64,000 nt of DNA. It comes from Baylisascaris procyonis (lineage: Eukaryota > Nematoda > Chromadorea > Rhabditida > Ascarididae). The stretch covers positions 558,001 to 622,000 of the forward strand of contig JAZARR010000171.1 of NCBI GenBank assembly GCA_037389465.1. The letters run 5' to 3'. Each line of letters begins with the position of its first letter. Position 1 is the first letter of the stretch. Shown here piece by piece: positions 12,401 through 22,265 of the stretch. A model generated the notes under the pieces. It made no database searches and was not told the origin of the DNA. It saw nothing but the letters and a program-made list of their open reading frames with translations. Position numbers and translations under genes: made by a program.

Positions 12401-15400
12401 TGAATGTGGTATCGGATGTGTACCTTCTAGTATCATATACTTCATACTGCATATTATATACGAAAACTTTTCAAGTATAATTTAAATGGCTCTCAAATTG
12501 AAATTCGACCACATCTACAGAGCGTTTGAAAAGAAAAATAGTTAGACGTGACGTGCTTGCGGTCGGAAACAATCCCTTGTTATGCAGAAGGGAAATTGAA
12601 GATTGTTGCGAGCATTCTTCGAAGGGCTACCTTCCTGACGTACTAATAACAAAGATTGTGTTATGTCTTATAATACGCCATTATTGTGCCATTGCTGGCC
12701 ATAATTCTTATATCCTTATTTCAGAACAATAGGTTCAAGCCAAAATGTAGTTGTCTATTTATTGCAGAAAAAATAATTAGCCAAAAACTATAGGTGGAAT
12801 ATTATTGATATCATCTCCAGAATGTTTGGATGAAAGTGCTTCAACCGAAGAATAGGTTTCAATGAGGGATTTTGAACGTCGAAAAATACGCCTGTTACTA
12901 GCGTGATGGTTTTATCCTTAAGGTAGCGAACCGTAGATCGGAATAGATGAATTGCTAAACTTACTTTAGAAGATCGAACGTCATCAATGAGAATAGCAGG
13001 AAACAGTTTAACATAACCATAGCCATAATAGCCTGCAATGATTGTCATTCATAAAATAATACATTTTCAAATTCGTCGAGAAAATATGCGCAACTTTCTA
13101 CCATAGGACGACATCTCAATGTTATGATCGATAAGGCGAACACATCATTGAGCGGCTATCCATTGAACAATGATGCCTAATCGAAGCATACTATACAGTT
13201 ACCAATCTTTATTCAGTTCATTGCTTATTTGCACTGTTTTTGTCTCCAATATTTACTTTTATACAAATGATCACTGATGTGTTGTATTTGAATCTTTCGT
13301 GATATAACTATACGAAAGATGAGGAGAATAGAAATTAAAGATTTCATTGCTAACTTCTATGTGAAATAATTTCACTGCATTTTTTTAGATCATCACTAGG
13401 ATTTCTATCTTTAGTTGATGCATAATGATTGTGATATTATTTCAAACTTTCGTTTGTTGCTTGTTACATTAGCATCAGCACATTGCCCTACCTTCACCTG
13501 TTCACTAATCGTTATTTATTATGCCTCTTGGAAGTTGTCATTTATATGTTCTCTTCATATCGCCGACACAATATTATTCAAAATTAGCTGTTCACATATA
13601 GCGTTTCAAAATTAAAATGTTGAACGAACCTTGTACCATTTCATGAAATAAGCAAAAACCATCAACGATGTAACAGCAACAATGAGTCCCACAAATATCG
13701 CCGCAATAACAATCGACTTCCAAAGTGCATCCCATCCTGTTTGTTCCTCCTCTTTGAAAGGCAAATATGGCCTATAAGTGAAATTGTAAGTTATCTTCAA
13801 TCGTTATGCTTGTGAAGAAAATAGAGAAAAATTAAAGACAGATGCGAATAATTTCGAAGAAATTTTATACTTCACAACTATCGTAAAAATTCCACAAGAA
13901 AATGAATATTACACTGTGGTTTATATAATTTTGCACACAAGAAATGCGCAAAATAAGCTAAAAATAAAAATGCCTATGGACGTTGCTTAGCCATCTAAAA
14001 TATAGGACGGCGACCACAAGAATAGCATGACGAACGAAATTGAGCATTTGCATATCTCAATACCTGTCTTTAATGTGAATATATGAGTTTGGGCCATTTC
14101 GGCGCTTATTTGATCAGAATTCTGTGGTCTTGCGATGTGCAATTTTGAACAAATGCTGTATACGGTCATAATGTGCAAATCTTGATCGATAAGCATTTCC
14201 CTTGGGTAATCTATGTTTTATGTTAGTTTCTATGCCTAAAGGCATATTTGCCCATGATTTTCACTGAAAAAACGATGGAACAGAAGGTGATAAAGTGACG
14301 CTAATAATATAGGAGAAATTCATTATTTTGTCATTTTGCATTTACGTTGCAGAAAGTATCGTCTAAAAAGATTTGATAAGCCATACAATCAAAGCGCGAA
14401 TATATCCCAAAACGTATATAACTTACGCATATGCATCCAATAGCTTATAGTTGAGGACGAATTTTGAATGAAGAAAAACAAGAGCCATACAACAAGAGAC
14501 CGGAGCGAATAGCTTCAGCGCATGTTTCGGACCATAGCGTATAGCGTCAACGTGTGTATTTGCATCAGCTATAAAATTAATTTATTTCGATTATGAATTA
14601 TGATTTTTCATTGCTAAATAAATTAAGAGAGTATAATTGTTTTCAAAACCCTTCAGGCTAGATGCTTATCGTCGTTGAGGCAGTCGATGAAATGATGTAA
14701 CTATCGGATGGCCCATCTAACTGATCGCAAGTCATTTAACAAAGCTCCTGAAGGTTCCGGTACTTAGGAAATTTCTTCTGAAGGGATAACTAAATTTACA
14801 ACGTCGCGACTACGGTGATGGATCTAAGATTTGAATATTGATAGGTGGAATGTTATTCGAATGTGCACATCCTAAAGGGTTTCCCAAGTTGCTTAGCTTC
14901 GTGATAATAAGTTCAGATGAGTGACACCACAGAACGTTTCCTCAAAATCCATCTTTAAGGAACTAAATAAATGAGTCTTTAATAATGCGATTTTTTTTAG
15001 ACCGTTTATGAATTCCGATGGGGATTCAATTGGTCATTTTAAGCAGATTTTTCTCAGAATTCGGCGTATAATTCACGCCTTTTAGAATATTCCATGAAAA
15101 TGCAAAGCACTGTCCTAGTCGCTTCCAGGTTTTAGTGAAAATTTGCCGTGCCCTCTAAACCTTTCAGAACAAGTAATGAAAGCTCATCATGTTGTTTAAG
15201 GTGATCTCACTATCGGTGACTTTCACTAACCATCTCACTTCCCACTAACCACAGTTTTCAATGACCAATAAGCGCACTAATTGAACTTTCCAACGGAAAA
15301 TTGCTGAGCAAAACGTTACTGGTTCCGGTACCTAAGGTGGTTTGCAAGAGCTGTTAGAGAGGTGATATCGCCCCTCATGAAAAACTCTGACATGGCTATA

Positions 15401-16398
15401 TGCAATGAGTTATCATTGCCACATAATTACCAAGTGGCACTAGTTCGAACTACCTTGCACTTATGAGTGTTCGCGTCCGTAGTAACACCTATAGGGTTCG
15501 CGTCCGTAGTAACACCTTTTTGCTATGGAACGCCGGAAAAGCTTTTGTAAAATTATTCCATGAAGGAATGGTTTTCTCGTTGCAATGCAAGATCTGGCCC
15601 AGAACTCTCCATATCCCGATCACAAATTGGTGTCATAAATGAAGACGCCGACGACGATGCGGACTTCGAAGAGCCGTAGAAAACCCGACCCTGGTCATCT
15701 CACTACTGCACAGTTTATCGACTACGCTTTTGACCGTATTCGACAGTGGAATGTAGCAGGTTTTCAGAGGTACGAATGATGAGCTACAGTGTTCTCCAAA
15801 TTTTATGGACGGTTGATGGTAGGATAGGTGCAACGACCATGCAATTCGGAGCTAGTTACTACTCTGATTATAAAACTAAAACAAAATTCATTTTGCTCAT
15901 ATCAAAGGTGATGAGGAAGGGTGCATCCATCGAAAATCTGAGAAGGTTGAACATTGTATTACTTTTAGTACTAGGAAAATTATAGTTAGCAAAGAATTTT
16001 GATTTATGGTCCTACAGAAGCGAGTAACGATTATGACAGACACTGCTGGCTGAGACAAGATCGTCGAAACTCTTCATGCCTATGACTCGCATAGGCAATT
16101 CACCTCTCCTTAAGAGAGAAATTCGCGTTAATACTTCTAACACACTTTTGCAATTGTTTTAGTTTCTCACAGTGAACACAAGGATATATCAGTGTGATCA
16201 CTCATAATTGAAACATATTTGCTCTGAACAACAGACGTAAACCGTAAACTCACCATTTGCGTCATCCGCTCTGACACGTGAGGATCGTCTGCTACTTCCA
16301 ATCCGCACATCATCTGAACTTCCCATCGGTACATCGTTCGCGCTTTTCACTGACTCCGTTTTTTCCGCAAAAGGCTCCCGACCGGACGTCCTTGCCAT
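3123..16398 (-). CDS. hop-1: Presenilin (HOP-1-like), gamma-secretase catalytic subunit, 10 exons
   Basis: Presenilins are multipass aspartyl proteases of the ER and endosomal membranes. They form the catalytic core of gamma-secretase, which cuts Notch-type receptors within the membrane. Exons in order of transcription: 16254-16398, 14427-14568, 13630-13771, 12965-13032, 11568-11688, 9625-9823, 7353-7445, 6278-6439, 4673-4782, 3123-3278. All nine introns are GT-AG and their phases agree, giving 1338 bases, or 445 residues plus stop; presenilins are usually 360-470. Motifs seen: YGPKH before TM1, catalytic Asp240 in WDVVAVL, catalytic Asp366 in GLGDF, and PAL at 411-413 in RALPALPIS. After TM2 the sequence MKWYKAI and the C-terminal QLIL recall C. 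elegans HOP-1 more than SEL-12, which has an IHGWL motif there; this comparison is from memory. The orthology to hop-1 is less sure than the family. The start was chosen as the first ATG of an open exon ending in a GTGAGT donor. Confidence 0.93.
3364..3412. repeat. (AT)n microsatellite
   Basis: About 24 uninterrupted AT units, in presenilin intron 9 on the intron side of exon 10. Confidence 0.97.
3484..3723 (+). other. Plus-strand open frame inside presenilin intron 9
   Basis: An 79-codon open frame on the strand opposite the host gene, starting MEKSAAAKDSNIASSPNPKN and ending HSFPKAE. Its composition is hydrophilic and protein-like, but no promoter, splice site or family is visible. It could be a nested gene, an exon or chance. 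Confidence 0.2.
4673..4782 (-). CDS. hop-1: Presenilin exon 9, TM7 with GLGD catalytic motif
   Basis: Residues 359-394. It reads AIKLGLGDFIFYGVLIGKAS, with catalytic Asp366 in the invariant GxGD motif, then TM8 start CFTAILI. The acceptor is TTTTTCAG and the donor is GTATGT. Confidence 0.96.
5497..5880. repeat. GT-rich strand-biased tract with a 14-G run
   Basis: About 380 bases almost wholly G and T on the plus strand, made of drifting GTGTGTG, TGTGGGG and TATGTGTGG words. It includes 14 consecutive G at 5738-5751. It lies in presenilin intron 8, so the pre-mRNA carries the CA-rich complement. The long frames open on both strands here are products of the skewed composition. Confidence 0.9.
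6278..7445 (-). CDS. hop-1: Presenilin exons 7-8, variable cytosolic loop
   Basis: Exon 7 is 7353-7445 and exon 8 is 6278-6439 (residues 274-357). Exon 7 has PPECERLL and RIQRPQPEEDSDARL. Exon 8 is almost all Ser, Thr, Asn, Gln and Gly (HERQMSTASSGQTG and on). Such low-complexity sequence is typical of the loop between TM6 and TM7, where presenilins are cut during maturation. Both exons have phase-1 boundaries on each side, so either could be skipped without a frameshift. Acceptors are TTTTGCAG and CTTTCAG. No close sequence match is expected here, so these exons rest on splice signals and phase. Confidence 0.78.
7844..7893. repeat. (GA)n microsatellite
   Basis: Imperfect GA repeat with AAAAAC and GAC interruptions, in presenilin intron 6. 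Confidence 0.92.
9625..9823 (-). CDS. hop-1: Presenilin exon 6, TM5-TM6 with first catalytic Asp
   Basis: Residues 207-272. It reads AYLVMISAL (TM5), LPSWAVW, then LWDVVAVLCPFGPL with catalytic Asp240 in TM6, and SRERNEPIMPALIYS. The ERNEPIxPALIYS segment is a presenilin signature preceding the endoproteolysis loop. The donor GTTATT is unusual, but the phase fits the next exon. Confidence 0.95.
11414..11489 (-). ncRNA. Candidate miRNA-like hairpin in presenilin intron 5
   Basis: Two arms of about 34 bases around a short loop: the left arm holds GGCAATAATATGTG and GATACCAAATAAT, the right arm ATTTGGTACTACAAATTATT and GTCACCAAGTT. On the minus strand, the host-gene sense, several mismatches become G:U pairs, so that strand folds slightly better. 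Size and shape suit an intronic pre-miRNA. A short MITE or chance palindrome is equally possible, and no known seed was recognised. Confidence 0.35.
11568..11688 (-). CDS. hop-1: Presenilin exon 5, TM4 region
   Basis: Residues 167-206, with codon 166 split across the junction. The core FMYNYGTLGMMSIFW aligns with the family's FGLGNYGVLGMMCIHW. The exon ends PLMIQQ, matching the PLxLQQ that precedes TM5. The acceptor is CTTTCAG. The donor is GTTTTA, a weak form that occurs in nematodes. Confidence 0.92.
12965..13771 (-). CDS. hop-1: Presenilin exons 3-4, TM2 and TM3
   Basis: Exon 3 is 13630-13771 (residues 97-143). It begins PYLPFKEEEQ, the counterpart of the family's TPF loop, runs through TM2 and ends in MKWYK. 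Exon 4 is 12965-13032 (68 bases, residues 144-165), with ALA-rich TM3 residues AIMAMVMLNCFLLFSLM and a GTAAGT donor. The usual IHGWL motif between TM2 and TM3 is absent, a divergence also seen in HOP-1. Confidence 0.88.
14427..14568 (-). CDS. hop-1: Presenilin exon 2, TM1
   Basis: Residues 49-96. The stretch YGPKHALKLFAPVSCCMALV matches the family's YGAKHVIMLFVPVSLCMVVV pattern that opens TM1. The acceptor is a T-rich TAG and the donor is GTAAGT. Splice phase 2 joins to exon 3 as an Ala codon. Confidence 0.93.
15469..15517. repeat. 22-base tandem duplication
   Basis: GTTCGCGTCCGTAGTAACAC plus CT occurs at 15469-15490 and, identically, at 15496-15517, separated by ATAGG. It sits in presenilin intron 1 and is GC-richer than its surroundings. 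Confidence 0.95.
16254..16398 (-). CDS. hop-1: Presenilin exon 1, hydrophilic N-terminus
   Basis: Codes for residues 1-48 and the first base of codon 49. It is rich in Ser, Arg and Asp (for example GSSRRSSRVRADD), as expected of the cytosolic tail before TM1. The exon ends AAT G and then GTGAGT; the next exon supplies two bases, restoring an Ala codon. No TTTCAG-type acceptor lies just upstream of the ATG, so a further 5' noncoding exon or a distant trans-splice site is possible. Confidence 0.8.
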
Positions 16399-16699
16399 TT
16401 GTTCACATGTAAATGATTAGGGGCATGAGTAATGGACAGATTGAGTATCATAATCGGATGCAAATTAGACATCCGGCATAATGTCAATCTAATTCATTTT
16501 CAAGCAAATTATTACTTTGTTATGTTCGTTGTATGCTCAATCCTTAAAGGATTCGAAGCGCCTAAAGGGTCGAAACGAGTTATCCTGAAGCGATAGGCAA
16601 ATTGAGTGTAATCCTTCTCCCTAATTCCTCTCTCTATGATGAGATGAGTTTCAACAAACTTCATGCCACTGTGTATTTGTTCGTGACCTCAGTATATTG

Positions 16700-17000
16700 A
16701 AAGGAATTTTATAAAATATATGGTCACTATGGGTGCCTCTCTGCCTTCCATTTTTGACCATCAATTTCCGTTGAGGCTTAGATTTAGCGTTCTGCCAGAC
16801 CGCAGGTGTAAACTTTGGACTATCCACCACCAGCAACCTATTAAATCAACTTGTGGATAAAAAAATGCAAAGACGATATAGATATAAACAGTGGTAACTT
16901 ACAGAACAACAATAAATCCGCTGGATGCAAGCGACAAGAAGTGGCGATCAGTAGGTGCGCATCATTGTTGAGCTTCACCATTAGTGTTCAATGACGTTTC
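16700..17000 (-). other. Possible exon pair upstream of presenilin
   Basis: On the minus strand an ATG near 16983 opens MVKLNNDAHLLIATSCRLHP then ADLLLF and meets a GTAAGT donor at about 16902. About 60 bases on, an acceptor TTTAATAG precedes a frame reading LLVVDSPKFTPAVWQNAKSK. The phase of that frame does not match the first piece; the phase that does match stops after about 25 codons. It may be part of a small gene, a presenilin 5' exon or a decayed element. No family recognised. Confidence 0.2.
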
Positions 17001-20000
17001 GGCTTTAATTTTTAAAAGGCAGCTATCTGTCAAATTTTTCCACTCATTACTAACGTGAAAATTGAAGCCGCTTGGAACTGTATCTCAACAATTCCTCAGC
17101 TAAAACACTATCTTGCATAGATATCTCGCAAACAACAATCACCCTAAGGTGATATCATCAGCTAGGAACGAGCTTTTTGGCATTCCATTTGTTTGCTACA
17201 AAACATTTTATATTATAATCTCAAGTATTGCACTAAATAAGGCGGCCATTGAATAAAGACGACAAAAATAAAACATTTGCGCATGAGTTAGGTCCGATTG
17301 GTTGTATGGCTAATGGCAACGGCGTATATTCATGTTGCACTAACTTTCATAAATTATTGAACGTGAATGCAGTCGTAAATCTACGAATATGAACCTTGTC
17401 ATATCAGTACTACAATCAAGTCTAAAGCGCATTTTGATTTCTATGATCGGTTGATTCTGCAATGAGCATAACACTATACGTTTTAATATGATTTTTGAAT
17501 ATTTATGCGGTCGATTCGCCTTATAAGTTTGCGATTTTGTGAATAAATTAGCATTTTTCACTGCAAACTATATCTCACTTGGAGATTACTAGATGTTGAA
17601 AGAAATGAAAAGGTGGAAGATTTGTTTGTATCGTTTACAAAATTCATTGATGTTAAAAACAAAATATAAAATCGTTTAATTTCTCGAGGTACTCTGCATA
17701 AACACTAAAAACTAAAATCAAAAACAGTCAGCTGTCACATTCAACGATAGCAGTGTCAATAAGTTGACCAGATAATGATGCAACAATAAAAATGAGGAAA
17801 TATTCACTTAGTTAATGTGCCGATATTGCCTATTTTATTAAGCGATCAAGGAAGTACGGAAAATCTATGCGATTGGATTCATAGAATTTCTTTGGATTGA
17901 TAAAAGTTTCTTCTCAAAATTATAAAATCACTAGAGAGGATCAACGTAATGCACTCATTCACTCAAAGATAATACGGATGAAACCGATGAAATTTGCATA
18001 ATACAAATATTTCCTCTTCCTTGATTGCTATTTTATTGCAGAATGCTTATTATATTTGCTAGCTGAATCAATGAATAAATAATAATAGTGAAGCGAGCAA
18101 TTAAAGTGAAAACAATAGAAATCATATGAATGAGCCTCTTATTCAATATCACACAATACAACTCTAACACAGCTCGTCAATTTACCCATTACGATTTAAC
18201 GCTTTAGCTATAAAAATTAAGGAAAGAAAATTTCAAAGATATATTTTCGAAAAATTTTGAAAGCGAATTTCACTTCTTTTATTCTGACGGAAAAATCATG
18301 AGAATATGAGAAATTCCCTCTCAGTTCGGTTTTCGTTTTGTTCCCTTTTTTGATTCTCCTTTCCCGTCCTGCCGTCATCTGCAGTGAAATTTGCAAGGAA
18401 ATGTTCTTTTGCATAGTTCAATAATGAATGTTTCATCAATGAAGATGGAGGGTTGTAAGCTGTTTAAGCAGAAATATAAACAACAAAAGTTTTAAAGGCC
18501 CTTTTGCGAATGTTCAGCTCAACGGAAGGCGGAAAGCCATGGTGTCATATGGAATCAATGGACACAAATGTGCACATCATAAACAATCGTTGCAGAAAAA
18601 AGAAAGAAACATAATGGGCTAATTTGGGTGGATTTTGGCAAAATAGACGAAAATTTCATATGGACTATTTCTGCAACGGGCAAAAAGTATAGAATTTTGA
18701 AGACAAGAAAACTTCAATCAGCCAAGTTTTAATCAAATCACAATACGCATTAAAAACTTTTATCTTTTACTTATTTGTAAGAAAATTCGCAGCAAAATCT
18801 TATGCAAATCTATTAAATAAAGCTCTATACGATGGTTAGAAATATTTTTCAACTAAAAGATGATGTAAACGACAACTGTGCACAGATGAGACCGTAAATG
18901 CACATTTTGAGAAGCAGCGAATGACAATTATAAGGAGAGAAAGTGTTTTTGCTCGTCGCACGCCGAAAATTGCAGAGATAAATCTCAATATGTCGGTGTC
19001 ACCAATGCCAGGTAAGCGCTTAATGCCAGCTAAACGATTACTGAAGATGAGTCGGTCGTCCTAAAATCTTAGTGGTTTATCACTTTATCACTAGCTACTA
19101 AATGATTTCATCAGTGAAAATACCACTTCGGGATGATGCACAAAGCGGTGATCATTTTGCAGTAATACAAATACAGGCATTACAATTAATATTTCTGAGG
19201 AAATCAACTTCGACTCTACTCATATTTTCAGTGATAAGGATAGGTGTCAACGACAGATGATAAAAACCGTGGATTCAGATAGGACGTGAAATTTATCCTC
19301 TTGCAAATGATTTGGTCTTTCAATCTACCATCGAATATCCCATTTGCCATTCTTCAAGGATTAATGAATTAAGTTTGAATAAATATATTCAAATAAATAA
19401 AATGGATAGCCGCATCGAAATCTTATTTCTAACTCATATTCATAGATAACTGACGAATAAAGAGGCAAAATATAATAATAAAAATAATTAACCCTCAAAT
19501 AATAATTATCATCAATTAACAAATAATATTCATCTCGAAATGAATAACAATAGAAAACAAAGCAATAATACCCGATCTTTACAATTATCTAATGATATAT
19601 GTTGTTTATGCCTACGAAAATATATTCTTTGTTTTGAAAACAAACGAATCGTACAATAAGTTTCGTAACATCTTACAATAGGATAATATATCACTACATA
19701 AATATGTAGTAGTAAATGATTAAATCAAAGGAGTAAACTTAATGGCGGCTAGTAGCGCTATTTAATGGCAATGCATCTTCACTATTAAAATAATTAAAAA
19801 TTTTTGGTTCATATTGCATGGATTCTATTTAATCACGGAGGAAAGATGGAAACTAATCAACGCTTCTTAATTGTGAAGTGCGTTAGTGAGAGCTCAAACA
19901 TGGGAAACTTGTGGATGCCGAGTGAAGGCATCGAGGCCAATTTCAAAACTCATGTGACCGAGGAATCAGTATAAAGTTAGTGGCACCTAAACTTATTAAA

Positions 20001-20986
20001 TTTCAAGTATAATTGCAGCAGTAACTTTATACTTTTGCAGTAATATAATAAACCTCGACTACTTTTTGCCCCCCCCCCGTCATTCCCCTTTTCTGTTTCC
20101 CTCGGGTAATTTTTGTCCTCCCTCATTCCCATCTTTTGTTTCGACTACTCGTGTTATTTTAAGTATCACAGGTGGAAGTGGACCATCGAGTAGAATTAAT
20201 CAAGCGATGGGAGAAAACGGTATCTAACATATATCATGTATAGTAGTCACGACGCACCGTTTACTAGAAATTTTTGAAAGACAATTTTGAATTGCTACTT
20301 TCTAATAGTAAGTGTTATTGTTTATCAGTGATATCAATAAACACCTGTGGAATATTGTCCACAAAAGATTGACCGCGAAATAGACGATGACAAATTGAAG
20401 GGGTGAACGTAGAGAATTATAGCAATAACTACTGAAATAATCCTATAACAATCAAAAGCTTTGTTGAATATTCGATATTCAAAGAAACTTTGTAAGGAGT
20501 AGTAAAATTATTCGCATTTGATGACATTACTACCACTATTATATGTAAAAAATGAAAAAAATATACACATATATCTTGAAGAAGCATTTGAATAAAAGGC
20601 ACGGTGCACTGCGAATATCAGAAATTATTAAAGCAAACAAAATTTCAGATCACATGAAAGATCTCCGCTTGCAAAATCTGATGCCATCAAATAGGATTAC
20701 TCGATTCTAATACTAGTGAAACGAATATTACTCATACGAAAAAAAAAACTGCCCAAACAGAATAAGAAATGCTCTATTGTGTTCATCTCAATGAATTCGA
20801 GCATAAATGGCTTAATAGCGAAAAATTCTTCGCCAATCATCGGCATAATCCTTTTATAATTGAAACTTAGTAAATTAGATAAATTATTGGAGACAAAATC
20901 AAGGATAGCAATCGGATTTTTTTAAGGCGGAGATTTAAGCGAAATTATTTATCATATACATAGCGATGTGATGAATTGAATGTCAA
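17001..20986. other. Intergenic region between ClC and presenilin genes
   Basis: About 4 kb, AT-rich, with no exon-like frame on either strand. It includes a 10-C run at 20069-20078. It contains the end of the ClC transcript and presumably the presenilin promoter, neither of which shows a recognisable motif. Confidence 0.6.
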
Positions 20987-22265
20987 CTAAAGAACTTTTG
21001 GTACGGTAAGTCTAGTACCGTAGGATCGTTTCATTGTCTCATCAACACTTTTTCGAGCGATAAGATTACTGTCAAGCATTCGTGGTAGAAAATTCTCGCT
21101 TGAAGTCAACTTCCGATCAACTTTCACTGGTACTGCACCTCTTACGTAGATATTCGCCAATGCATCACGTAGCTAAACATTTTTAATCATCGTAAATATT
21201 TGATAAACGATTAATACGCAAGCGGAGATGAAAAACTGAGACTCCTCTGCCTCATTTGTGGCTTTTCAAAAAAGATTACCAGCAGAAAAAAGGCTATGAA
21301 AATTGCTTACCCAATGGGTAGATAAACGAGGTGACCAGAAGTATATATTTCGCTTGATCCTAGCCGTAACACCCATAATGCATCAGTTCTCTGGATCCAT
21401 AAATCCGGAATAGGTATGGGTGTTACGGACAAACAGATATAGGTGGATGAAATTGGAACCTCAGCTGGACAATATATACTACGTTTCGAACAACGACCGC
21501 AAAAGCAAACCGTCAGCAGCGGAATCAAGTAGCCTTCATTAAAGACAAGCAAAAAATTCTTGAAAAGGTGAATAACCCATTTAGGAGGCTGTTTGAAAAT
21601 CTGAAAAACAAATGAAACACATACCTCTTTAAGAGCAATTACACCAATAAGACGTCCACAATCAGTGACATATGCATGTGATAAACCAAGTAACGAAAAC
21701 AGCGTATGCACCTGCAATATCGAAACAGATGATTGAGCAATGAATACATATTATGGTTGAAATTTCTAGGTAGTTTTGAGGCTTCTTGAATAACAGTGGC
21801 AAATTTCAAAAACTCGAAGAGCAGCTACGGACGTTTGCCGCTCGAGGTCAATTTCAAAAACCGATAAGAATGGAAAGTCAAAACAAGTCAAGACAACATT
21901 GGGATCGTTTTAGCAGGAAAGCCTTATCTATCCCTTTTGATTCGTTACCGTTAAAACACACATTCTCAAGGCACCTCTTCTTGTCTGTAAAATCACTTCT
22001 TTTCTGAGTATTACAGTCACCAGCATCCTGCAGAAATATGATGACGTTTCCATCACTGTGTTAGGTAATCATAAGGTGAACATCCGTATTAAATAAACCT
22101 TGTAGAGTGAAGAGCCGAGGACAAGTTGGAATGGCGCAGAATCGATAGCGATCTCCTCTAAATCGATTACCCTATCCAACAATTCATCCTTATTCATTCT
22201 TGTTCCATTTTCGTTCTTAATTTCTGAAGCAGGTTGCTTCGAGAACAATGAGGATAGTGGCATAT
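20987..22265 (-). CDS. ClC exons 18-20, second CBS domain and C-terminus
   Basis: Exon 18 (22099-22265) ends [15 protein letters not shown]. Exon 19 (21625-21711) is [20 protein letters not shown] then LIGVIALKE. Exon 20 (20987-21172) begins [20 protein letters not shown] and ends RLTVPKVL before [17 protein letters not shown] and YVT-G-L-GV-AL-E are hallmark CBS2 positions of ClC-1/ClC-2. A GATAAA on the minus strand at 20948-20953, about 35 bases past the stop, could be a variant polyadenylation signal. Confidence 0.94.
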
